DNA of 64,000 bases from Nannobrachium achirus (lineage: Eukaryota; Chordata; Actinopteri; Myctophiformes; Myctophidae): positions 62,391,155-62,455,154 of the forward strand of contig OY997647.1 of NCBI GenBank assembly GCA_963921795.1, given 5' to 3'. A program made the translations under genes and the position numbers. Within the stretch, counting starts at the first letter, position 1. Every line of letters starts with the position of its first letter. The notes below the pieces were generated by a model. The model saw nothing but the letters and a program-made list of their open reading frames with translations. It made no database searches and was not told the DNA's origin. Below, piece after piece: positions 10,755 to 21,479 of this stretch.

Positions 10755-11430
10755 TTTTAACCACTTTAACCATTTATTTTATGCTTTAACTATTGAAAAA
10801 TAGCAGATATACAAGCTCACAGCGCAGCACCGAGTGCCACGCTGCGAGCTTGTAGATCTGCCATATGTCTCTGAATATCTTTGACCCGACGTCTAAATCC
10901 TTCCTCTGAATCAGTGGATCTGAAACTTTTTCCAAGTCAAGGACCCCCAAAATTACAGGTATTTGGCCGTGGACCCCCATCTCAAAATATGTTGTTCCAG
11001 GGACCCCCCCAGGAGCAGAGATTTGAGTTACAAAAGTTTGCTTTGGAAAAATATATATTGAAAAATGTGCACACATTTTCACGATTAGTTCAAAAATAGC
11101 AGATCTACAAGCTCGCATCTGCTATTTTTCAATAGTTAAAGCATTCAATATATATATATTATTTTTATAAATGTTTATCCCATGATTTTGTAACCCATTT
11201 TCACCCAATGCCAATTGCCTATGTAATCCTGGGCTCTGCTCTCCTTCTGCCGCGCCTGGGGAGACAACGGACTGACCTCATGCTTCCTTTAGAGAGGAAC
11301 ACGCCCCCAGCGCCCACAGCGTCCCCCGACGGGAATCGAACCCAGGACCTTCTAGCTGTGAGGCGAAGCGCTAACCACTGCGCCACCGTGCCTCAATGCA
11401 TTCAATAATTCTAGGCCTAAATGGATTTAA
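10755..11430. mobile_element. Family J element with two hairpins, interrupted by a SINE
   Basis: Shared hairpins sit at 10802-10862 and about 11096-11135, flanking a hAT-like segment (10915-11035, GGACCCCCAAAATTACAGG). A SINE at 11151-11397 interrupts the right arm. The J end CTAAATGGATTTAA finishes at 11430, four bases from the splice donor of trim71 exon 4. Confidence 0.7.
11151..11397 (-). mobile_element. tRNA-derived SINE type 1 with 10-bp target duplication
   Basis: The head reads GAGGCACGGTGGCGCAGT on the minus strand, with box B as GGTTCGATTCCC. The body lacks the central block seen at 2640-2999. GCATTCAATA flanks both sides (11141-11150 and 11398-11407). Confidence 0.88.
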
Positions 11431-11434
11431 GTAC

Positions 11435-11602
11435 CTGCACAGCCTGTCGTCCTTGCTGTGCGTCTGCCAGCAGCTGGATGGTGATGGCTCTGGAGTCCTG
11501 CACGGCGTCCTGCAGGTACACCAAGCTGTGGCCCAGGTGTCTCCCCGAGCTGCACTCCCTGCAGATGGGCACGGAGCAGGTCTCACAGAAGAACAGGAAC
11601 AC
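11435..11602 (-). CDS. trim71: trim71 exon 4: completes B-box 2 zinc finger
   Basis: The exon encodes 56 residues, numbered 251-306 in the conceptual protein: VFLFFCETCSVPICRECSSG and onward to QLLADAQQGRQAVQ. Zinc ligands visible are C256, C259, C264, C267, H272 and H275, which complete the B-box begun by CQHH in exon 3. The acceptor is CCCCAG behind a (CT)n tract supplied by a microsatellite, giving a very strong polypyrimidine stretch. The donor is GTACTT, weak at positions +4 and +5. Intron sequence from +5 onward is transposon-derived (family J, then a SINE). Both exon ends are in phase 0. B-box 2 and the following coiled coil orient the RING ligase in TRIM proteins. In TRIM71 this module supports ubiquitin transfer and self-assembly. 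Confidence 0.96.
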
Positions 11603-11607
11603 CTGGG

Positions 11608-12003
11608 GAAGGGGAGAGAGAGAGAGAGAGAGAGAGAGAGGGGGAAAGGGTGAGAGATAGCTTTTAACTAGTCTCGCGTGGCCAGACTTTTGCCTAACGC
11701 AACTTGCAAATGCTCCCGGCATACAGTCTGGGGCACGGAAATAGAAACGATGAGTGCGAGATAGAGCGGATGTGACGCAACCGCTCCCTTGGTGCAGTAG
11801 CAATAACAAGTCCTACTGGAAGCGTTATGTCTCCTTTCAATATTTTTGGGGGCGTTATTTCGTCTTTCTCTGGTGTTGTTGGTGTTACTTCCATGTTTTC
11901 AAATGTTGTCTAAACTATACACGCATAACAAGAATATGCCGCTCGACTGACTAAGGGGAGAGAGAGAGAGAGAGAGGGAAAGGGTGAGAGATCGCTTTTA
12001 ACC
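11608..12003. repeat. Direct duplication flanking 280 bp
   Basis: AGGGGAGAGAG, GGGAAAGGGTGAGAGAT and CGCTTTTAAC/AGCTTTTAAC form a block of about 55 bp at 11608-11670 that repeats at 11953-12003. The intervening text starts CTAGTCTCGCGTGGCC. The duplication is far longer than a transposon target site. Confidence 0.7.
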
Positions 12004-12084
12004 GACTGATCACAAACCTATTCTGTTTCAACCTATTCTGTTGTATTGCTCAGCATGTTTCTTCACTATACTGTCCATGCCTAA

Positions 12085-12272
12085 CAGAAAAAAGAACTCT
12101 ACAGTATTACCCGTATTGCTTCCAAGATCATTGGACTTCCCACCCCCACACTTGCTGATATGAACGATAAGGCCATCACACGCTTAGCACTCTCAATAAC
12201 ACATGACACTGATCATCCTCTGTATCGCTACTTCCACCTCTTGCCATCAGGGTGAAGATACAGAACCTTGAC
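12085..12272 (+). mobile_element. LINE ORF2 C-terminal fragment (CR1/L2/Rex-like)
   Basis: One frame reads KKELYSITRIASKIIGLP and then ADMNDKAITRLALSITHD, followed by HPLYRYFHLLPSG, an in-frame stop, and RYR. The HPL-x-F-x-LLPSGRRYR pattern is the conserved C-terminal tail of CR1/L2/Rex-type LINE reverse transcriptase proteins. The stop replaces the expected arginine codon (TGA for CGA). The copy is a short dead 3' fragment. The exact clade cannot be settled from this piece. Confidence 0.65.
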
Positions 12273-12344
12273 GTGGCACAAGGTACGGTTTAGCAGGAGT
12301 TTTGCCATTTTGTGGTCAACTGGTTGCAGCATAATAGCGCAGAG

Positions 12345-12866
12345 TAAGGCATTCACGAATAGTGATTTTTAGTATTCGAATTATTCGATCTCAAAGTGTT
12401 CAAATAGTCGAATATTCGACAGGACTGGCCAAACTGTCAAATATTAAGCAAGAGGCAAACATTGTGAAAATAGCAGATCTACATGCTCACAACGCCTCGC
12501 GTTGCGAGGCGTTGTGAGCATGTAGATCTGCTATTTTCACAATATTTATCTGTGGAACCGAGTCACATTAAATGTAATACCTACAATTCCAAGTGCTTGT
12601 CAGGGTGGGGGTCCCCAGTTCAAATATGTTTATTTTGGGGGTCACAGCCTAAAACGGTTTGAGAAGCCCTGGTATAGAGCATTAACAAATTCATCCACCA
12701 GGGGCATTGACAACTCATTCTTATGACTTCCTTCCTATCTAGCCAAGCTTTATAAACTATATATTTTTTAAAGAGAAAACAATAAAAAAAAAAAAAAAAG
12801 AATAAGCGAATATTCGACTTCGGTGGACAACGTCGAATAGTGACTCGAATATTTGGTGAATGCCCT
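12345..12866. mobile_element. hAT-like family E element with shared hairpin
   Basis: The ends are TAAGGCATTCACGAATA and the complement of TAGGGCATTCACCAAAT. Flanks GCGCAGAG and TTGCAGAG agree at 6 of 8 positions. The interior contains a hAT-like segment ending CGGTTTGAGAAGCCCTGG and a perfect 83-bp hairpin at 12461-12543 (40-base arms, 3-base loop). Confidence 0.8.
12461..12543. repeat. Perfect 83-bp hairpin (shared module, type A)
   Basis: The left arm starts ATTGTGAAAATAGCAGAT and includes CTACATGCTCACAACGCC. The right arm is its exact complement. The outer ten bases are specific to the hAT-like shell. The inner core is shared with other families. Confidence 0.95.
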
Positions 12867-12963
12867 ATTGCAGAGTCACCATCACCTCTCAATGACATGG
12901 AGAGACCAGAGAGATCAATACATGCATCAGGAAGTTTGTTTGTGTCACTCACTCCCCCATCCA

Positions 12964-13117
<154 letters not shown>

Positions 13118-13532
13118 CCTCAGTTTCCACAGCTAATGAATGTGGAAGTACATGAATGACAAGCAGGGCATCCATATGTATATATGCCTGACCAGGGACC
13201 CCCCAGGGACCGGCTGCCTGCCTACCGTAAAGCTCAGGGAGGATGGAGGGATTAGCAGGCTGCACCCAACAACACGGATCAATATTGTTTTGGGCCTTTC
13301 TTTCTCTGAGCCTGGGGAGTTCAGTTGGGATCATGTAATATGTGAATTTGTGAAATTTAACATTTCCACACCACCTTTTGCCATTTAGCCATTTAAAAAA
13401 AGGCAGCTTTCTATTCATTTAGTTCAGAAAGAAAACCAAAAACAATCTTAATATGTTTTGGTTAACTTTTTTTGGGTTGTTTAAAGTTAAATCTCTATAT
13501 TCTGATAGTAGCCTAACCATTGATATACACAG

Positions 13533-13793
13533 TATATCGTCACTGTCGGGCAGAAACCTCGTATCTCCAAGTTTCAAATGTAAACGTTTTTTTTTTCGTC
13601 AAGTTAAGCCCTGCTTCATCATACAAGGCCGTCGCACAAAAGTAGTGAAAACGGCAGATCTACAAGCACACAACGCCTCGCGGTGCGAGGCGTTGTGTGC
13701 TTGTAGATCGGCTGTTTTCACTAGTTTCAATCATTTTTAAAACGACGAACGGTTTTGGACATACAAGGTTGTCACCCGACAACGACGATATAT
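13533..13793. mobile_element. Family F MITE with shared hairpin
   Basis: Terminal inverted repeats are TATATCGTCACTGTCGGG and the near-complement at CCCGACAACGACGATATA. The hairpin at 13644-13722 is perfect except for base changes near GATCGGC, with 38-base arms and a GGT loop. Other copies: 5299-5556, 25230-25461, 33029-33552, 60079-60314. Confidence 0.8.
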
Positions 13794-13799
13794 AGAATG

Positions 13800-14340
13800 C
13801 TTGTTCCGTAACTGGGAGATTCCCCGTCTTTCCATCTCTTCAACAAACAGAAGATACATCGTCAGGTGGTTTGCCCCTTTCAGCCAATCAGGAGAGAGAG
13901 ACCTTTTATCGGCTCCAGCTCTAATTTTGTTTGCTCATTTCTTTGTCATCACCTGTTTGTCACGTATCCTGTACGCCTTCTCCCCTCCTCACAGGATCAA
14001 TTGGTTGAAAATGCATTTTAATAAAGAATTGGAGAGAGACGGTGCGACCCCGGCTACTAAACAAACATTGTATAGAATGTATGCCATGCAATGATTAATC
14101 AGAATGCAGCTAAAAAACATCCAAGACAACGAATAAAGGTGGTTTTCTACAGTTTGGTCGTTTTGTCAGAAGCCGTGGTGGGTGTGTCTGCTTTGACCAG
14201 TTAGAATACCAGTTCGACCAGGAGAACAAGAGACGGAGGACAATGCTATTGGTGTTGCTGTGAAAAAGAAACCATCCCGTTTGCTGAGGCTTCAAATTAA
14301 TTGTGCGTGTTGTTGACATGCACAACTTCCTGCCGCCAGC
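13800..14340. other. No gene or repeat recognised
   Basis: Ordinary intron 3 sequence. Confidence 0.35.
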
Positions 14341-14343
14341 CAC

Positions 14344-14550
14344 TCGCTATCTGTCTGTGTATCCATCGTGTCCATCCATCTATCCATCTATCTGTCTATG
14401 TATCCATCGTGTCCATCCATCTATCCATCTATCTGTCTATGTATCCATCGTGTCCATCCATCTATCCATCTATCTGTCTATGTATCCATCGTGTCCATCC
14501 ATCTATCCATCTATCTGTCTATGTATCCATCGTGTCCATCCATCTATCAA
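14344..14550. repeat. 41-bp minisatellite, 5 units
   Basis: TATCCATCGTGTCCATCC and following bases recur with exact 41-base spacing. The unit is itself built from 4-base ATCC/ATCT/CTGT steps. Confidence 0.95.
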
Positions 14551-14614
14551 GTATGAAGTATGCATTTCAAATGGTACCTCAAAGAGGGTTTAGTTTCAGG
14601 AACCCTATACTTAC

Positions 14615-14933
14615 TTAAAGGAGTAATTCACCCCCAAAATGATTTTTTTTCTATTGATTAGTCACGCCATGGAGACTAGAGTTCTTATTTTTAGTTTTTT
14701 GTCACATTCCTAAGACAAAAATGTGATAACAATAAATTTACCCCCATTCGTTCCGGATGGTGACCCGTTTCAAAACGGGTCCCCATCCGGAATCAATGGG
14801 GGTAAATTTACTCGAATCAAATTTTTGTCTTAGGAATGTGACAAAAAACAAAAAATATTATTGAACTCAACTCTCCATTGCATGAGTAATCAATAGAAAA
14901 AAAAGTCATTTTGGGGGTGAACTACTCCTTTAA
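14615..14933. mobile_element. TTAA-bounded palindromic MITE (family T1, complete)
   Basis: It starts TTAAAGGAGTAATTCACC and ends with the near-complement GTGAACTACTCCTTTAA. The whole element folds on itself around GACCCGTTTC/GAAACGGGTC. Other copies: 172-317 and about 51290-51499. No coding capacity. Confidence 0.85.
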
Positions 14934-15011
14934 GAGTAGTCTAACAGTCACCAGAATAGAAACACATTATATTAACATTTCCATATTTCAAAACATCCAA
15001 TTAACTCCAAC

Positions 15012-15597
15012 AATGTACTAGCCATGATCGCGATCGTGAAATTACATGTTTAACCCCCATACCAACCCCATCTTTCAAACACGGCAGCCATGTTTACATT
15101 TGAATAAAACACAAGGGCTGCTATCTCCTGAATGCCTGAACGGCTTTCCAAGCGGATTTTTTAGTTTGAAAGCTGTGAAAAGCGCGCACATGCGTAGTGT
15201 ATGATCTGTGCATGAATTCGTGCACCAGCGTGCACACTATTTTTTAACCCTTTGTACCATTTTGGTGGCAAAACGACAATATAAGAGGTCCCACTTTACA
15301 TATGGCACCGACTGTGTTAACACTTATGTTGCTAAGATTTTTTCTCTTCAATGTCCCACGTTGCCATGGTTACCATAGACTTCCATGTAATTGCGCAATT
15401 GTGTAAAAAGTGCACGCCCATGCCTAGATGATGCACCACGTGTGTGCACACTGTTCACAGCTTTCAAACAAAAAAATCCGCTTGGAAATCCGTTCAGGCA
15501 TTCATGATTTATCAGCCATTATGTGTCTTCTTGAAAGAATGGGTTGGTATGGGGGTTAAACATGCAATTTCGCGATCGCGATCATGCCTAATACATT
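15012..15597. mobile_element. Foldback element with long inverted ends
   Basis: The ends AATGTACTAGCCATGATC and the complement of AATGTATTAGGCATGATC continue through CGCGATCG and TTTAACCCCCATACCAACC. Inner inverted patches (CCGCTTGGAAA..., GTTTGAAAGCTGTGAA) extend the fold. No coding frame. Confidence 0.8.
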
Positions 15598-15732
15598 TCT
15601 GGAGGTCCAAAAAAAATGTTTGAAATTTTTTTTTTGAAAAAAATAAAAAAATAAAAAATTCAAAAACGGCCCAAACTCGGGAAACTCGGGGTTGGCACCA
15701 GATGTGTTAACAAAGAAATCCCTGTAATAAAA

Positions 15733-16005
15733 CAGTGTTTCCAAACCTTTTTTTCCTGCCAGGGCACACTTTTCATAGCCAAAAGATCCCAGGGCACAAC
15801 TAGATATTATGGTGTGTGTGATGTACTTATGAGCTTGTAGATCGGCTATCAAAATGTTTGCCTTTATTTTATAATTCGGACATTTTCAAAATATTTGCCT
15901 TTTGGCCAATGTTTAACCAGTATTTATATATATAGTTATATCGTTTTTATAGAAATTTCAAAGGGCACACCAAAGGTCCGCGGCACAGTGGTTGGGATAA
16001 CGCTG
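15733..16005. mobile_element. hAT-like MITE with half hairpin
   Basis: CAGTGTTTCCAAACCTTT on the left and GGTTGGGATAACGCTG on the right. Only one hairpin arm remains (GAGCTTGTAGATCGGCTA, about 15830-15850). No convincing target duplication. Confidence 0.6.
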
Positions 16006-16762
16006 TTTATACTTGAAAAAGAACATTGATAGTGGAAACAGCAGATCTACAAGCTCACACCGCGTCCCATCGCGACGCGTTGTGAGCTTGTAGATCGGCT
16101 ATTTCCACTATTTTTGAAAATGTTTGAAAATATGAAAATATTTCAACATGTAAACAATTATGACGATTATCTCTCTTATTAATTTTTATCCCACGATTTT
16201 GTAACCCATTTTTCACCCAGTGCCAATTGCCTATGTAATCCTGGGCTCTGCTCTCCCTCTGCCGCGCCTGGGGAGACAACGGACTGACCTCATGCTTCCT
16301 TCTATGCATGAGGAGTCCAAGTTGCTTCTTTTCACCTGACAGTGGGGATTCCCCAGTTTGGACGTAGCGCGTGGAAGGAACACGTTATTCCAACCAGTTC
16401 CTTTCCCCTCCATCAGGCGCCCCGGCTGGCCAGGGGGAGGCATTATAGAGACCAGGATTACTGCATGTCTTTGTGAGGGTATCAACCCTAGGAGACAAGG
16501 GGAGAACATGCAAACTCCACACAGAAAGGCCCTATCACCAACCCCACCTAGGGTGTGGGCGCTGATGACGCGGAGGGAGGAACACGCCCCCAGCACCCAC
16601 AGCGTCCCCCGGCGGGAATCGAACCCAGGACCTTCTAGCTGTGAGGCGAAGCGCTAACCACTGCGCCACCGTGCCCCCGAATTATGACTATTAGGCCAAA
16701 ATAATTGCGATTATGTCAAATAATTGCGATTAGACGATTATGTAATAATTGTGACAGCCCTA
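16006..16762. mobile_element. hAT-like family B element interrupted by a SINE
   Basis: The shared hairpin is at 16030-16110, flanked by TAGTGGAAA arms. The right end TTGTGACAGCCCTA finishes at 16762. The left end is missing. A SINE (16171-16679) lies between. Confidence 0.7.
16171..16679 (-). mobile_element. tRNA-derived SINE type 1, long copy
   Basis: This is the fullest of the three copies. It has a tRNA-like head, box B, the ATGCAAACTCCACACAGA block, an extra segment at about 16300-16430 and the tail GGTTACAAAATCGTGGGA. Flanking AATTATGACGATTA and AATTATGACTATTA form a target duplication with one mismatch. Confidence 0.85.
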
Positions 16763-16770
16763 CCACCTTT

Positions 16771-17365
16771 ATAAAAGACAACTCTAAATGTAAGATTCAC
16801 AGTCAAACCATCCAATTAAAAACAACTCATGGTTTGCAACGAAACCAAACAAGAAATGAACAGTTTGCCAAAAGCGAGACCCCCCCCCCCCCCCCCCCCC
16901 TCTCTATTGTCCCTGGAGTAACGGAGGTTAGATGTGACAGCTAACCTTACCCGCTCAGACCTAAATCCTGGCTTCTGAACCATGATTGGTCGTAATCAGA
17001 GGCTAATTAAATATGCAGCGGCCATCATATCCCAGGGAGACGGGAGATCAATGCACCCAATGGCAGGAGACCAGGCCGTGGAAGGGGGGAGGCGCCTGCG
17101 ATCAATCCATCAATAATGGCCGCTCCCCCGGGGGAGTAGCATAATCTAATGACGCGCGCACACACCTCCCTTTCTATCTATCTATCGGGGACTTCCGCAC
17201 CTCCTCCTCCCATGCCCTTCCACCCCCCCCATCCCCCCCCACCCCCACCCCGTAAGCTTCTCTCATGGAATCCTTTCTTCTTGTCCTTTCTTGCCATCTT
17301 CCGTGCTTCTATTAAAACATTCTCCTCTGATTCTGCCTCTGCTCTAGCCTGGTGTAGCAATACTA
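16771..17365. other. No gene recognised; poly(C) tract
   Basis: Contains C homopolymers at about 16880-16900 and 17222-17252. No coding evidence. Confidence 0.35.
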
Positions 17366-17833
17366 TATCACACAGGGGCGTCAATTGGGTATGGCAGGGC
17401 TTTGTGCTATAGAAGTTACGCTAAAAGTGTATTAACGGGAATTCTTGTGATACGCTAGAATCTTGCTTTGGAAACGGAGTCATTGTTTACAGCCCGTTTC
17501 TCATCCAGGTCAATATGTGGTGGACTAACAACACTTTGGTTGGTCTCAGGGCACTATAAATATACGATTCATAAAGAAAAAAGTTACTTTGGAACAGCCA
17601 AAAAAAAACGCTTTGGATTAGTCGCTCCAGCCCCATTTTAGCTGTGGGGAGGTGGTCCCATTTAGGGGGGATATGTTTTGGTCTGTATTTCTCCTTTAAC
17701 TGCGTGAGTATATATTTATATAATTTATATTTATATATTTCTCCCTTGTGTTAACATGGGTGGATGGTTTAGCTGTGCTAGGCTACCTCTGCTTCACTCT
17801 GTCACTCAATCCCCCCGGACTTATCCAAAAATG

Positions 17834-17974
<141 letters not shown>

Positions 17975-18229
17975 GGGACAAAAGAATGGAATGCAGGTCA
18001 GAGCTGGGAGAGACAGACAGACAGACAGACAGGTTGGACAGAGGATGAGGGACAGTCAGAGGACAAGGAGGAAACAGGAGGTTGGAGGATGGGGTTGTTG
18101 GATGGGGTTGGATGGGGTTGGATGGGTTAGTTGGGGCAGTGGTCCTCAAACGTTTGAATTTGAGTGGCTGAGGCTGAAGTCCAAATATGGACCAAACACT
18201 CTATAGTATCAGAACATAGACCCTAAGAC

Positions 18230-18733
18230 TAGAGCATTCACCAAACATTCGAATATTCGAATATCAAAGTCACTATTCGACGTTGTTCACCGAAGTCGAA
18301 TATTTGCTTATTTTTTTTTTTTTTACGGTTTTCTCTTTAAAAAGATATAGTTTATAAAGCTTGGCTAGATAGGAAGTCATAAGATTGAGTTGTCAATGCC
18401 CCTGGTGGATGAATGTGTTAATGCTCTATACCAGGGGTTCTCAAACCTTTTTAGGCTGTGACCCCCAAAATAAACATATTTGAACTGGGGACCCCCACCC
18501 TGACAAGCACTTGGAATTGTAGGTATTACATTTAATGTGACTCGGTTCTGCAGATAAATATTGTAAAAATAGCAGATCTACATGCTCACAACGCGATCGG
18601 CTATTTTCACAATGTTCGCCTCTTGCTTACTTAATATTTGACAGTTTGGCGAGTCCTGTTGAATATTCGACTATTCAAATACTTTGAGGTCGAATAATTC
18701 AAATACTAAAAATCACTATTCGTGAATGCCCTA
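18230..18733. mobile_element. hAT-like family E element, perfect 8-bp duplication
   Basis: Ends TAGAGCATTCACCAAAC and the complement of TAGGGCATTCACGAATA. CCTAAGAC flanks both sides (18222-18229 and 18734-18741). A segment starting CCAGGGGTTCTCAAACC is nested. The hairpin near 18566-18612 is shortened. Confidence 0.9.
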
Positions 18734-18987
18734 CCTAAGACCCATTTTGTTATCATTTGAATTAAATGAAATCACCTACCCTACATTTAATTGGAGACAC
18801 GGGAAACTACATTAAGTAAAGAAAAGAAAAACGCAACTAAATAACACTGGGGGACCGTCCAAAACCCTAAGCGGAGTAGCATTTCACTGCCGGTAGATCC
18901 CATGACAGATAGTAGTGCGTCTATAGTAAAGTCCTATCTCCTACTCATGTATCATCAACAACTCCAGAGTCCTTGAGGTGTCAGGCA

Positions 18988-19128
<141 letters not shown>

Positions 19129-19307
19129 GTGGATTACATAATACATTGGCCTCTTGGAACGGTCGTCGATATTATTGATCTACACGGGATACTGGTTCTT
19201 CCCTGAGCTCTCCACTCAAGACTATCATTCATTCTTTATTTGTGTTATATAAATATATATATATGCGCGCACACACAGTCTTTCGTTACACTTTTTGTAT
19301 TTTAAAG

Positions 19308-19665
19308 CAGTGGTTCTCAACCTGTGGGTCGGGACCCCCAGAGGGGTCCCCAAATGATTTGGGGGGGTCCCCAAATGTTTAGCTAAATCAATAGCTTTTT
19401 AGTACCTCTGGTCAAACATTGGTCAAATTGTCAAATATTAGAGGCAGAAATTGTGAAAATAGCAGATCTACATGCTCACAACGCCTCGCAATGTGAGGCG
19501 TTGTGAGCATGTAGATCTGCTATTTTCACAATAGAATCATCAAGTCTAACTACCGTAAATTCAAATGCCAACTCCTACAATTCCAAGTGCTTGTCAGGGT
19601 GGGGGGTCCCCAGTTCAAATATGTTTATTTTGGGGGTCGCAGCCTGAAAAGGTTGAGAACCACTG
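19308..19665. mobile_element. hAT-like family A element, perfect 8-bp duplication
   Basis: Ends CAGTGGTTCTCAACCTGT and GGTTGAGAACCACTG. TTTTAAAG flanks both sides (19300-19307, 19666-19673). The hairpin at 19450-19532 is nearly perfect. At 358 bp it is non-autonomous. Confidence 0.92.
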
Positions 19666-19696
19666 TTTTAAAGGAGCAAATATGGTACAGAAATAA

Positions 19697-20380
19697 CCAG
19701 TAAGACTCCCTAATCGGGAGATAAGCGACCGTAGGTCACTTATCTCCACAAATAGAGCAAAAATGTGTTTTTCCAAAATCTTCCTGATCCATGTTGATGA
19801 CATGAGTGTAGACATACTGTGTAGTGATTTTCGTGATTTTAGGGCAAAATCTGAATCGGCCTCATGGTGGCGCTAGAGGGCCATGTGAGAAATGAGGGGT
19901 GGGGTCTCCGCGCCGCCAAGGCGGACGAATAGGTACCGGCCCCGGCTCTCCCGGTCGCTCCTAGCCCGAGTTACGGCATTTTATGTGAGCTGCAGTGGCA
20001 GGGGGTCCTCCACTGGGGGCGCCACCACTTTTGCATCCGTTCTGGAGCACCAGGAGTGGGTGGTCCCCGGGAATGCCCCGTGAGCAGCCCCGTTGGGGTG
20101 GTCATTTGGTAATTTTTGCACATGTGCTCATTTTTTACACTTGGGGGTCCCCGAGGGAGCTGGGGGTCCCTGGAGCTCTGGGGGTCCTTGGAGGTTGTAG
20201 TTTGGCAGGTAAGGAGTGTGTGTGCAAAATCTGGCATGGATCGGGGCAACGGTTGCGGAGATATGAGCAGGGCAAAAGTGTGACGTGTGACGTGTGTGAC
20301 GGACGGACGGACGGACGGACGGACAGACGGACACCTCGAGCAGCTTTCTGTAGTAAGTGCGACCTACGGTCGCAATAAAA
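19697..20380. mobile_element. Dispersed repeat family M, longest copy
   Basis: Runs from CCAGTAAGACTCCCTAAT to GCGACCTACGGTCGCAAT. It contains a (GGAC)n array at 20300-20330. Near each end, AAGCGACCGTAGGTCAC-like and GCGACCTACGGTCGC hairpins are visible. Class unknown. Confidence 0.6.
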
Positions 20381-20599
20381 GATTGTGGATTGAATGAACT
20401 TCCCCACAAGCCAAATTGTTCATTCAATCCAATCCAGGTGTCAAGAATATACAGTACGTCATTTTCAAGGTCCCCCAATTTTATATACATCATCTCCGGA
20501 ACCCCAATCCAATATCGTTTTAATGGTTGGACATAATTTGGTCATTTGGTCCACAATTCCTTTAGTACGAATGGAACCATTGCTTGATGTACACTAGAT

Positions 20600-20954
20600 C
20601 AGTGGTTCCCAAAACTTTTAGTCTGTGACCCAAAAGAGATATTACACATTTGCCTAGGACACAAAATCGTGAAAATAGCAGATCTACAAGCTCACAACAC
20701 AATGCGTCGCACCGCGTTGAGAGCTAGTAGATGGGCTATTTTCACAACTTCTTAAACACTAAAGGGCCTTTTGGTGAAAATATCTAAAATAGCAGACCTC
20801 CAAGCTCACAACGCGTCGCAGCGCGACACATTGTGAGCTTGGAGCTGTGTAGAGTGTGGTCAAATCAATTTTGATGCTATGTTAACTAATTTAGCTCCGC
20901 CCCTTCTCAAGAACCCCTGGAGGTCCGCGGATCTCAAAGCGTTGAGAACCACTG
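20600..20954. mobile_element. hAT-like MITE with two hairpins
   Basis: CAGTGGTTCCCAAAAC and GCGTTGAGAACCACTG are the ends. One hairpin (about 20668-20745) has the GATCTACAAGC core. A second (about 20782-20846) has the variant GACCTCCAAGCTCACA. Confidence 0.75.
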
Positions 20955-20962
20955 TTCTAAAA

Positions 20963-21318
20963 GCGAGGAGTGAATTAAGAGGTGGGTTATTGTAACAGCT
21001 TCACGGCCCTCTCGGCTTGGGAGCTTTCGGCTGGTGGAGACGACGGAGGCGTGCGGCCTCAAGCGGACTCGAGCCACGTGAGACCCTGCCGAGCGAGCTA
21101 AAGTGAGCGAGTCGCCGTGTCGAGCGTTTGCGAAGTACGCTTGAGCCGACTCAGCGCCGTCCGAGTTACATCCCGATAGGGACACAATCGTAAATTTTCA
21201 TCCTCCCCGCCCCCGACTTTCGGCACCTCCGTGCCGTCCTAAGGGTGCGTAGCCAAACGTTCCCAAGCCGCGAGGGGCTGTGAGCCTAGCAATAACCTGC
21301 CTCGAATTCACTCCTGGC
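20963..21318. mobile_element. GC-rich element with long inverted ends (Mutator-like spacing)
   Basis: GCGAGGAGTGAATTAAGA and the complement of GCCAGGAGTGAATTCGAG form ends that stay matched through GGTTATTG and CGGCTTGGGA. Flanks GTTCTAAAA and ATTTTAAAA agree at 7 of 9 positions. The interior is CpG-rich. No coding frame recognised. It abuts the hAT-like element on its left. Confidence 0.6.
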
Positions 21319-21479
21319 ATTTTAAAACACACTCACGCACACACATAAGCACAGGAAACATGACTAACGACACAGTAAAATCCTCTGTGTTCCTTTAACT
21401 CTGAAGAGTGTACAAAGAGGTCTAAATGGACCCATAAAAGGTCCAATTTGGTTCCATTTGTGTTCAAGACCTGGAACAC

